Of a DNA stretch of 12,762 bases, positions 6,281 to 12,762 are shown in pieces. Made by a program: the position numbers and the translations under genes. Where the stretch lies: contig JAQVEY010000024.1 in the NCBI GenBank assembly GCA_028697515.1, forward strand, positions 1-12,762. The letters run 5' to 3'. The stretch's first letter is position 1. The number at the start of each line of letters is the position of its first letter. This DNA is from Bacteroidales bacterium (GTDB taxonomy: Bacteria; Bacteroidota; Bacteroidia; Bacteroidales; ML635J-15). The notes beneath the pieces are model-generated. The model saw only the letters and a program-made list of their open reading frames with translations, had not been told where the DNA came from and made no database searches.

Positions 6281-6940
6281 ATGTTAAAGTCTATTGATAG
6301 AATTAAAACAGCAGATGAGTCAAATACTTTGTTCTCACATAAATATAAACAGCATTATCATAGTATCAATGGTGCAGTAACAGAATCTTTACATATTTAT
6401 ATCGGACTGGGATTACAAGGTTTTGTAAATAAGAAAATAAATATTCTGGAAATAGGGTATGGGACTGGACTAAATGCAATATTGTCATATAAAGAAAATC
6501 TTAAACTTAATAATTCGATATATTATCATGGAATTGATTTAGTCCAAATAGATCATGCAACTTTGCAAGAATTAGGCTATTATGAGCTAATTAAAGAATG
6601 TAATATTAATCAGTCTGATTTTAGTATGAACTGGAATACAGATGTTAGATTAAGTGATAATTTTATTTTAAAGAAAGAGAACTCTGACCTACATAAATTT
6701 TCATCTGAAAGATTGTACGATCTTATTTATTTTGATGCATTCTCGCCCGAGGTACAGCCAGAAATGTGGAATGATTATGTTTTTAGAAAAATGGCAAGTT
6801 TTTTAAATCAGGGAGGAATTCTTGTAACTTATTGCAGTAAGGGAATTGTAAAACAAAATATGAGAAATTCGGGTTTTAATGTTAGACGTTACAAAGGACC
6901 TCCAGGTAAACATCATGTAATTCGTGCAACCAAAATATAG
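6281..6940 (+). CDS. mnmD: tRNA 5-methylaminomethyl-2-thiouridine methyltransferase MnmD
   Basis: This 219-residue cytoplasmic enzyme is a stand-alone form of the MnmC1 methyltransferase domain (old name DUF752). It uses S-adenosylmethionine to methylate 5-aminomethyl-(2-thio)uridine at tRNA position 34, the last step to the mnm5s2U wobble base in tRNAs such as those for Lys, Glu and Gln. Visible motifs are YHSINGAVTES (26-36), the SAM-binding loop ILEIGYGTGLNA (55-66), DAFSPEVQPEMW (152-163), GGILVTYCSKGIVKQNM (178-194) and the ending GPPGKHHVIRA (206-216). All are hallmarks of this family. No FAD-dependent MnmC2 domain follows, as is usual in Bacteroidota. The ATG at 6281 gives the expected N-terminus. 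The gene stands alone: divergent from the protease upstream and 69 bases from the subtilase downstream. Confidence 0.93.
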   Translation: MLKSIDRIKTADESNTLFSHKYKQHYHSINGAVTESLHIYIGLGLQGFVNKKINILEIGYGTGLNAILSYKENLKLNNSIYYHGIDLVQIDHATLQELGYYELIKECNINQSDFSMNWNTDVRLSDNFILKKENSDLHKFSSERLYDLIYFDAFSPEVQPEMWNDYVFRKMASFLNQGGILVTYCSKGIVKQNMRNSGFNVRRYKGPPGKHHVIRATKI

Positions 6941-6970
6941 AAAAAATCATTTTATATTAAAAAAATATTT

Positions 6971-6978
6971 TAATTTTG
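6971..6978 (+). promoter_or_regulatory. Candidate -7 promoter element for the subtilase gene
   Basis: taattttg matches TAnnTTTG fully, 31 bases before the first ATG of the subtilase. No exact -33 TTTG lies 17-23 bases upstream. It suggests the subtilase has its own promoter rather than depending on mnmD transcription. Confidence 0.4.
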
Positions 6979-7009
6979 GATATTCTTTAACAATTAAATT
7001 TTAAAATTT

Positions 7010-10000
7010 ATGAGAACATTTATGAGAACAGTTTTATTGATGATGCTAATGACTTTACCAGTTCTTAGTATTGTGTCACAAACCGTCAATCCATTATGGG
7101 TTGATGGGAGGATATATTTAAAAATTTCTGATAATGCGAATTTAAATATACCTGAAAATGAAGGTATTATAAATCCTGCAGATGTCTATTTTCTTGATGG
7201 ATTAATCGAAAGATATGGCATAACAGAAATTATCAAACCATTTAAATCTTCTAAAAGTGATATTTTACAAAGAACATTTAGACTGGATTTTGAAAATGTC
7301 AATGAAATTAATAATCTTATTCGTGATTTATCACAAAATCCGGCAATTGAATATGCAGAACCGGCTCCTTTGTTTTTTATATCCTTAACACCAAACGACC
7401 CTTATTATAATGCAAGTCTAAGTGGGGGTATGATGGGCAGTGCAAATAGTTCGTGGCATTTGAATTTGATAAATGCAGATGAGGCATGGGATGTTACAGT
7501 TGGTAATCCTGATATTGTTGTTGCTGTATTAGATAACGCAATTTGGATTGACCATCCTGATTTAGCAAACAAAGTTGTTTTGGCAGTTGACTTGGGCAAT
7601 GGTGATGATGACCCAAATCCACCAGACGCAACTTATATTTGGTCACATGGTACTCATTCGGCAGGTTTAATTGGTGCAGAAACCAACAATGGTATTGGCG
7701 TTGCATCAATAGGTAATGGCATAAGTATTATGGCAGTGAAGCTAGGCGATGACGCAAGTGATGGGCAAGCAATGGCTGCTGGTTATGAAGGAATTACATG
7801 GGCAGCAGATCATGGTGCTGATGTAATAAATATGTCATGGGGAAGCCCTCAATATTTCCAAACCATGCAAAATATTGTAAATTATGCATATAATCTAGGT
7901 TGTGTTTTGGTTGGTGCTGCAGGAAATAATGGTAACGGAATGGAAACTCAAATGAATCCCGATATTCCGATTAACTATGTTGGTTATCCTGCTGCTTTGG
8001 ATCATGTTATTGCTGTTGGTTCATGTGATGTGGGTGACAATAAATCGGATTTCTCAAATTATGGAACATGGATTGACGTACTTGCTCCGGGAGGTTATGC
8101 TACTGAAGGATTTATGGGAATAGGAGCATTCTCCGTTTTAAGTACTACTTATAATGAACCTGGTACTGTATGGGACATGATTAATGGAACTACCGGTGGT
8201 GCTGCATCATTTGGAGTTTCGGGTAATTACGATCTTATGCAGGGAACATCAATGGCATGCCCTGTAACAGCAGGCTTATGCGGTTTGATATTATCTGCAA
8301 ATCCAGACTTAACTCCAGAAGAATTGACAAATTTATTAAAATCAACTTGCGATAATGTAAATGCACAAAATTCTGCTTTTATTGATTCTATTGGTGCTGG
8401 TAGAATAAATGCTTTTGCCGCCGTTTCTGCTGCTACTGACTTAATCGCTCCTTTAGTTGCTGACTTTATCGCAAGCACTGTAGTTATACCAGAAGGAGGA
8501 ACTGTTGATTTTACTGATTTAACAACTGGAACACCTACTACATGGACTTGGACTTTTGAAGGTGGAATACCTGCAACAAGTACAGAGCAAAACCCAGTTG
8601 GAATCACATACAATGAAGCCGGAGTGTATTCAGTTATGCTTACTGCCAGTGATGGTGTAAATGAAGATACCGAAATAAAAACAACATTTATAATTGTTGG
8701 TCAAAGTGGTGATATCGCACAAAGTGGATGGATTGAGCAACATACTCATTTTACCAGTCCATATCGTGGAGTATTTCAAACCGAAATAGTAGATGAAAAT
8801 ACTGCATGGATATTAACTTATGATGGTACAGGTGGAAGTATTACTCGTGACTTTGCTCGTACTACCGATGCAGGTATTACTTGGACCCCTGATACTATTG
8901 ATGTTGCAACGAATTATGCTCCCGGTGATATAAGTGCTGTAGATGGATTGAATGCATGGGTAGCTGTTTATGATGTAAATTATGGTGGAGGTATTTATAA
9001 AACTTCCGATGGTGGAATTAACTGGACACATCAAACAACTGCGGCTTTTTCAGGCGCTACCAGTTTTTGCAATTGTATCCATATGTTTAATGCAAATGAT
9101 GGATATTGTCAGGGAGACCCAATTAATAACGAATTTGAAATTTACACGACTACTGATGGTGGCGAAAATTGGATTTTAGTTGATGGAGCAAATATTCCTA
9201 ATCCTGAGACTGATGAAATGGGTTGGACTGGAGTGGATTATGCAATTGGAGATATAGTATGGTTTGGAACAAATACAGGTCGTGTTTATAAATCACTTGA
9301 CAAAGGCGCTACTTGGTCAGTATATGATTCAGGTCAGGAAAATATAAGCAATTTGTCGTTTGCAGATGAAAATAATGGCGTTGCAATTTGTGCAGTTTAT
9401 GATCAGACTACAGGTTCTTTACAAAGTTGGTCAATGATTAAAACAAGTAACGGTGGTGAAACATGGTCAGAAATTGCAGTTGAAGAAGAGTATCTCTCTG
9501 ACGTTTCTGCTGTTCCCGGAAAACCAGGTATGCTTGTAGGTGTAAAGATTTCTCAAACAACAGAAGCTAACTTTTCAGCATATAGCCTTGATTATGGTAC
9601 ATCTTGGACACCAATTGATGACTCATTACAATATACAAATGTTGTGATGTTTAATGAAGATTGTGGCTGGGCTGGCGGCTTTAACTGGGACGTAAATACT
9701 GGCGGGATATATAAATGGATAGGAATTGAACCTTCGGATGAACCATTTTTCACATCTTCACCTGCTCTCGAAGTTATAGAGTTTGAAACATATACTTATA
9801 ACATTGTTAGTGAAGATCCAAATGAGTTGACTTTAACACTTTCTGCTCCGGTAAAACCTGAGTGGTTAGTTTTAACTGATAATGGTGACGGAACAGGAAC
9901 TCTGTCTGGAACAGCTCCTGAAATTGCAGGTGAAACAGAAGATTTTGCGGTTACTCTAAATGTAAGCAATGGTGATTTTGAAGCAGATCAAGAATTTGTA

Positions 10001-10543
10001 ATTACTGTTTTGACTTCAAACCAAGCTCCGGAATTTACTTCCGAAAATCCTACAACACATGTTCAAAATACACCATTTGAGTATATTGTCACAGCAGCAG
10101 ATCCTGATGAAGATGATTTGGTTATTACAGCTCCAACATTACCTACATGGGCAAGTTTTGTTGATAATGGAGATGGAACTGCAGTAGTAAGTGGTACTCC
10201 TGAAACTACAAGTTTCCTTGGATTTCAAATAATTTTAGTAGTTACTGATGGAATGTTCGAAGACACTCAGAATTTCAGACTGCAGGTTACTGCTAACAGT
10301 ATCGAAGATTTTGGATATGGTTCAATCAATATATATCCTAATCCTACATCAGGACTAATTTATCTGAAGAATTGTCAGAATTCAAAATATGAGGTTTTAG
10401 ACATTGTCGGTAGAGTAATTTTTGAAGGAAATATTGATAGCTCAGATTCTTATATTGATATAAAAGATTTTGCCGAAGGTAATTTCTTTGTTAGATTATA
10501 TAATGAAGATAAAGTACTTACTGTTAAAATTGTAAAACTATAA
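7010..10543 (+). CDS. T9SS-exported subtilisin-like (S8) protease with propeller and cadherin-like domains
   Basis: The gene encodes 1177 residues. A signal peptide (~1-23) precedes a propeptide-like region to ~125. The peptidase S8 domain spans ~145-475 with D175 (VAVLDN), H213 (WSHGTHSAG), oxyanion N306 (GAAGNNG) and S414 (QGTSMACPVTAG), so the catalytic set is complete. Then come a PKD domain (~482-564, WTWTFEGGIPA) and a BNR/Ycf48-like propeller (~575-903) with six Asp-box-like repeats (starting at 618, 665, 714, 762, 812 and 859, e.g. TSDGGINW). Two cadherin-like/putative Ig domains follow (~913-1000 and ~1006-1095, each with LxxxDNGDGT). A type A sorting domain (INIYPNPTSGLIYL) occupies 1106-1177. 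The enzyme should act outside the cell on proteins. A tandem 12-base duplication supplies two in-frame ATGs (7010 and 7022). The second gives an equally good signal peptide, so the start is uncertain by four residues. Confidence 0.92.
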   Translation: MRTFMRTVLLMMLMTLPVLSIVSQTVNPLWVDGRIYLKISDNANLNIPENEGIINPADVYFLDGLIERYGITEIIKPFKSSKSDILQRTFRLDFENVNEINNLIRDLSQNPAIEYAEPAPLFFISLTPNDPYYNASLSGGMMGSANSSWHLNLINADEAWDVTVGNPDIVVAVLDNAIWIDHPDLANKVVLAVDLGNGDDDPNPPDATYIWSHGTHSAGLIGAETNNGIGVASIGNGISIMAVKLGDDASDGQAMAAGYEGITWAADHGADVINMSWGSPQYFQTMQNIVNYAYNLGCVLVGAAGNNGNGMETQMNPDIPINYVGYPAALDHVIAVGSCDVGDNKSDFSNYGTWIDVLAPGGYATEGFMGIGAFSVLSTTYNEPGTVWDMINGTTGGAASFGVSGNYDLMQGTSMACPVTAGLCGLILSANPDLTPEELTNLLKSTCDNVNAQNSAFIDSIGAGRINAFAAVSAATDLIAPLVADFIASTVVIPEGGTVDFTDLTTGTPTTWTWTFEGGIPATSTEQNPVGITYNEAGVYSVMLTASDGVNEDTEIKTTFIIVGQSGDIAQSGWIEQHTHFTSPYRGVFQTEIVDENTAWILTYDGTGGSITRDFARTTDAGITWTPDTIDVATNYAPGDISAVDGLNAWVAVYDVNYGGGIYKTSDGGINWTHQTTAAFSGATSFCNCIHMFNANDGYCQGDPINNEFEIYTTTDGGENWILVDGANIPNPETDEMGWTGVDYAIGDIVWFGTNTGRVYKSLDKGATWSVYDSGQENISNLSFADENNGVAICAVYDQTTGSLQSWSMIKTSNGGETWSEIAVEEEYLSDVSAVPGKPGMLVGVKISQTTEANFSAYSLDYGTSWTPIDDSLQYTNVVMFNEDCGWAGGFNWDVNTGGIYKWIGIEPSDEPFFTSSPALEVIEFETYTYNIVSEDPNELTLTLSAPVKPEWLVLTDNGDGTGTLSGTAPEIAGETEDFAVTLNVSNGDFEADQEFVITVLTSNQAPEFTSENPTTHVQNTPFEYIVTAADPDEDDLVITAPTLPTWASFVDNGDGTAVVSGTPETTSFLGFQIILVVTDGMFEDTQNFRLQVTANSIEDFGYGSINIYPNPTSGLIYLKNCQNSKYEVLDIVGRVIFEGNIDSSDSYIDIKDFAEGNFFVRLYNEDKVLTVKIVKL

Positions 10544-10559
10544 TAGTATAATATAGACT

Positions 10560-10647
10560 AAAGCACTGCATAAGTATTATTATACAATTATTGAGATTCA
10601 AAAACTTGGTAATTGATAAATATAATCATATTTTTGCAGTGCTTTTT
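10560..10647 (+). terminator. Extended hairpin with T-run after the subtilase gene
   Basis: aaagcactgca (10560-10570) pairs perfectly with tgcagtgcttt (10635-10645), and a T-run continues to 10647. Inside, tattattat (10575-10583) pairs with ataatcata (10622-10630) with one mismatch, and caattattgag (10585-10595) pairs with cttggtaattg (10605-10615) as an 11-bp stem including three G-U pairs, around a 9-base loop. The whole 86 bases can form one long arm. It starts 16 bases after the subtilase stop codon and its T-run ends 7 bases before the next ATG. A terminator is the simplest reading. A structured leader of the next gene or a small RNA is also possible. Confidence 0.6.
10606..10636 (+). 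promoter_or_regulatory. Candidate promoter inside the hairpin, for the GNAT-like gene
   Basis: TTG (10606-10608) is followed after 20 bases by TATTTTTG (10629-10636), a full match to TAnnTTTG at a spacing normal for Bacteroidota. It would start transcription near 10643-10645, about ten bases before the ATG at 10655. Its -7 box overlaps the right side of the hairpin that closes the upstream gene. Confidence 0.4.
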
Positions 10648-10654
10648 ATTTAAT

Positions 10655-11272
10655 ATGGACTATAAGGAGATATTGGGATTTGCTGGAATTTTCCTTGGCA
10701 TGATAGCTTTAATAGCTAAAGGCAAATTACAACGTAGAATATTGTTTTTTTTGGCAATCATTTGTCTTTTGGTTTATAGTTTAATCAAACCCATTTACCC
10801 ATTTACTATTTTGATGATAATTGCGTTGGGTTATTATTTCTTCTCAATTTATAAAGCAAAGCAAAGTAAAGTGTCAATAAATCTTTTAGAAGTAGAATTT
10901 GACAATAATTACATAATAGAATTTATAAAAAACTACAAAAAGGATATCTATAATTATTTCCCGTTTTATAAGCCGGAGCAATCTCACAGGTGTTTTTTGT
11001 TGATGAGAGATATGAATCTTGCAGGAATATTTATTGCCGACATTAAAGATGATATAATGACAATTGAAGTGGATTATACAAAACCTATTTATAGAGACAA
11101 GGAAATTGGAAATTATATTTATAAGCAAAATCCGGGGAATTTTAAAAAACTTGGTGTGAATCAATTGAGAGCAAAATCATATCATAAAGGGCACAGTAAG
11201 TTTCTAATTCAGATGGGTTTTGAACAAACATATATTGATAATCAGATGTATTTTGTAAAAAATCTAGATTAA
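10655..11272 (+). CDS. Membrane-anchored GNAT-like protein with YgjV-like N-terminus
   Basis: From the ATG at 10655 the product has 205 residues. A TTG start at 10613 would add 14 residues but lies inside the hairpin, so I reject it. Residues 5-21, 28-45 and 48-66 are hydrophobic and probably membrane-spanning. From ~75 on the protein is soluble and resembles a GNAT acetyltransferase: NLAGIFIADIKDD (121-133), motif A region VDYTKPIYRDKEIGNYIY (139-156), then FLIQMGFE (183-190). The canonical pyrophosphate loop Q/R-x-x-G-x-G/A reads R147-D-K-E-I-G152, with Glu replacing the first Gly, so CoA binding or activity may be altered. I recognise the overall layout as a widespread but poorly characterised Bacteroidota family combining a YgjV-like membrane part with a GNAT part. 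The substrate is unknown. The next gene begins 53 bases downstream. Confidence 0.7.
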   Translation: MDYKEILGFAGIFLGMIALIAKGKLQRRILFFLAIICLLVYSLIKPIYPFTILMIIALGYYFFSIYKAKQSKVSINLLEVEFDNNYIIEFIKNYKKDIYNYFPFYKPEQSHRCFLLMRDMNLAGIFIADIKDDIMTIEVDYTKPIYRDKEIGNYIYKQNPGNFKKLGVNQLRAKSYHKGHSKFLIQMGFEQTYIDNQMYFVKNLD

Positions 11273-11292
11273 AAGCCACTATTTTTACAAAA
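11251..11292. repeat. Inverted repeat spanning the GNAT-like stop codon
   Basis: ttttgtaaaaa (11251-11261) and tttttacaaaa (11282-11292) are perfect 11-base inverted arms around a 20-base loop. The loop holds the palindrome atctagat (11262-11269) and the TAA at 11270-11272. The left arm is coding. The stem is nearly all A-T, so it would be a weak terminator at best. Confidence 0.4.
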
Positions 11293-11325
11293 ATTGCGTC
11301 TAATGTGTATAAAGTTTTTAAAGAA

Positions 11326-12762
11326 ATGTTTAAATATTTTTATATTTTTTGTTTTATTTTAATTGGAATAGTAGCATATTCTCAAACTGATATTCCAGAT
11401 GAACCTGAATTGATATCAGCTTCTATAGTTCCTGAAGCATTGCCTGCAGAGGCTGTATTAAAGTGGAATCCTAGTGATTCATTAGATGTAGCTGGTTATA
11501 TAATGTATGAGGTTGTTAATACCGTTACAGAAACTATTGATACAGTATGGGGTAGATTATCAAGTGAATATACCTATAATATTTCGCTTCCAGGAATAGG
11601 TCCCAAACAGTTTCGTATCGCAGCTTTTGATAATATGTTCTTTAAAAGCAAAATTACAGATCCACATACTACAATATTCTTGAGTGAGCAATATGATAAA
11701 TGTAATAATATTGTAAATTTAACATGGACAGCATATAATGGATGGACAAACGGCGTAAATAAGTATAATATATACAGACGAGAGCAGGACGGTAGCTATG
11801 AGTTATTATCATCAGTAAGTTCCTCCACCTTGAACTATCACGACGATGAAGTTGGATTTAATAAAACATATTATTATTATATAGAAGCTATTAGTAATAG
11901 CGCTTATACAGCTACATCCAATTCAGTGGGTGTAATTACCGAGTCTTATATATTACCAAATTATTTATATGCAGAATTTGCTTCTGTCTCGGGTGAAGAT
12001 ATTGTTGTGAAATTTATTATGGATAATTCGGCAGAAGTTTCAGAATATCGAATTCAGCGTTCTTTGTCGGTTGACGGTACATATTCGACGATTCATAGTT
12101 TTGTTAATTCTGGAGAATCCGAAGTTCTTTATACTGATATAGATGTTAATGTAAACGAAAGAAATTATTATTATAGAATAGTTTCGGTTAACCCCTGTGG
12201 GATAATTAATTTTTACTCAAATTATGCTACTAATATTCTTTTAAGTGTGGAGAAAACGGAAAACTTGCAGCATAATGTCGAGTGGTCTGAATATAAAGAC
12301 TGGGAAGGTGGTGTCTTTGATTATCATGTTTATAGAGTTTTTGATGGAGTTGGATCCGAAATCGCTGTAAATACTCATGATGAATTGAGTTATAATTATG
12401 ATATTGCTTGGTATGTAAAATACTGTCATGATCGTAGTATTTATATGACTAATAAGTTTTGTTATTACGTAGAAGCGTATGAAAATCCAAGCCATCCATA
12501 TAGCTCAAACATTGGCATTAGCAGGTCAAATGTTTCGTGTGTTTATCACGATCCAGTTATCTGGATTCCAGATGCTTTTAATGTATCATCATACGAACCT
12601 AAAAACTGTGAGTTTAAACCGATAATTTCTTTTGCAGAAAAGGAACCGTACGAATTTATAGTTTATGATAGAATGGGATTCGAAATCTTTAAGACTAATG
12701 AAACCTATGAAGGTTGGAATGGAAGTTTGAACTTTAACAGTATTGCCCCATCTCAAATGTAT
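11326..12762 (+). CDS. T9SS type B (CHU_C/gliding-associated) cargo protein, 3' end cut by window
   Basis: The frame is open for 479 codons from the ATG at 11326 to the window's end, with no stop. Residues 1-19 are a signal peptide (FKYFYIFCFILIGIVAYS-Q). Residues ~22-405 look like four fibronectin-III-like beta domains (~25-118, ~124-205, ~212-303, ~308-402) with repeated patterns such as YNIYRREQDGSY, YRIQRSLSVDGTY and YHVYRVFDGVG, each followed by a YYYxI/V-x-A/S strand. From ~412 a type B sorting domain begins: WIPDAFNVSS, then YEFIVYDRMGFEIFKTNETYEGWNG, then the start of the APxGxY segment. Only the last few strands should lie beyond the window. Type B domains occur on long surface proteins such as gliding adhesins and differ from type A in needing PorP/SprF-like partners. 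The role is probably adhesive or structural, since no enzyme motif is seen. An in-frame GTG at 11305 is possible but would weaken the signal peptide. Confidence 0.85.
   Translation, partial: MFKYFYIFCFILIGIVAYSQTDIPDEPELISASIVPEALPAEAVLKWNPSDSLDVAGYIMYEVVNTVTETIDTVWGRLSSEYTYNISLPGIGPKQFRIAAFDNMFFKSKITDPHTTIFLSEQYDKCNNIVNLTWTAYNGWTNGVNKYNIYRREQDGSYELLSSVSSSTLNYHDDEVGFNKTYYYYIEAISNSAYTATSNSVGVITESYILPNYLYAEFASVSGEDIVVKFIMDNSAEVSEYRIQRSLSVDGTYSTIHSFVNSGESEVLYTDIDVNVNERNYYYRIVSVNPCGIINFYSNYATNILLSVEKTENLQHNVEWSEYKDWEGGVFDYHVYRVFDGVGSEIAVNTHDELSYNYDIAWYVKYCHDRSIYMTNKFCYYVEAYENPSHPYSSNIGISRSNVSCVYHDPVIWIPDAFNVSSYEPKNCEFKPIISFAEKEPYEFIVYDRMGFEIFKTNETYEGWNGSLNFNSIAPSQMY

Noticed and set aside
8227..8613. 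A 128-codon minus-strand frame opposite the subtilase
   Set aside because: It lies antisense to the conserved S8 Ser motif and PKD domain and has no recognisable features.
10613..10654. TTG start for the GNAT-like gene, adding 14 residues
   Set aside because: The extra segment lies inside the extended hairpin and the candidate promoter. The ATG at 10655 gives a well-formed membrane N-terminus.
10886..11164. A 92-codon minus-strand frame opposite the GNAT-like gene
   Set aside because: It is antisense to a well-supported domain, rich in Ile and Phe because of AT content, with no start context or domain.
12241..12495. An 84-codon minus-strand frame near the right edge
   Set aside because: It is antisense to the fibronectin-like repeats of the type B cargo gene, which is continuous through this stretch.

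Overview
The window looks like chromosomal DNA from a member of the Bacteroidota, most likely a free-living or uncultured Bacteroidales/Marinilabiliales-type or flavobacterial organism. The evidence is AT-rich sequence, start codons without Shine-Dalgarno motifs, several matches to the Bacteroidota -7 promoter motif TAnnTTTG, and above all five genes for proteins with C-terminal sorting domains of the type IX secretion system (T9SS). Four carry type A domains and one a type B domain. No rRNA, tRNA, CRISPR array, transposase or phage gene is visible.

Layout from left to right. Positions 3-2351 hold two plus-strand T9SS cargo genes 6 bases apart: the 3' part of one entering from the left edge, and a complete seven-blade propeller/PKD protein. 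Positions 2352-2815 are a gene-free mosaic of repeats: nested inverted repeats, a second degenerate copy of the preceding gene's last 16 codons, a GC-rich stem-loop, short tandem repeats and a hexamer repeat. Positions 2816-6117 hold two minus-strand genes: a small hotdog-fold thioesterase and, upstream of it, a large T9SS-exported lysyl-endopeptidase-like serine protease, with an intrinsic terminator between them. From 6281 to the right edge everything is on the plus strand: mnmD (tRNA wobble-uridine methyltransferase), a 1177-residue T9SS-exported subtilase, a membrane-anchored GNAT-like protein, and a T9SS type B cargo protein that runs off the right edge with only the end of its sorting domain missing.

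How the genes fit together. Both proteases carry a signal peptide, a propeptide, a catalytic domain with intact catalytic residues, PKD or other adhesive modules, and a type A sorting domain. The expected route is Sec export, then passage through T9SS and anchoring at or release from the cell surface. They would form an extracellular protein-degrading set alongside propeller and fibronectin-like binding proteins. mnmD, the thioesterase and the GNAT-like protein look like ordinary cytoplasmic or membrane genes lying between cargo genes. No T9SS machinery gene is present.

Corrections to simple ORF calls: the first gene is open to the left edge, the thioesterase probably starts at the ATG at 3289 rather than an upstream TTG, the GNAT-like gene probably starts at the ATG at 10655, and a 479-codon gene starting at 11326 is open to the right edge. 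I do not see a clearly new defence or mobile system. The least explained sequence is the repeat mosaic at 2304-2815 and the extended hairpin with an embedded promoter-like sequence at 10560-10647.
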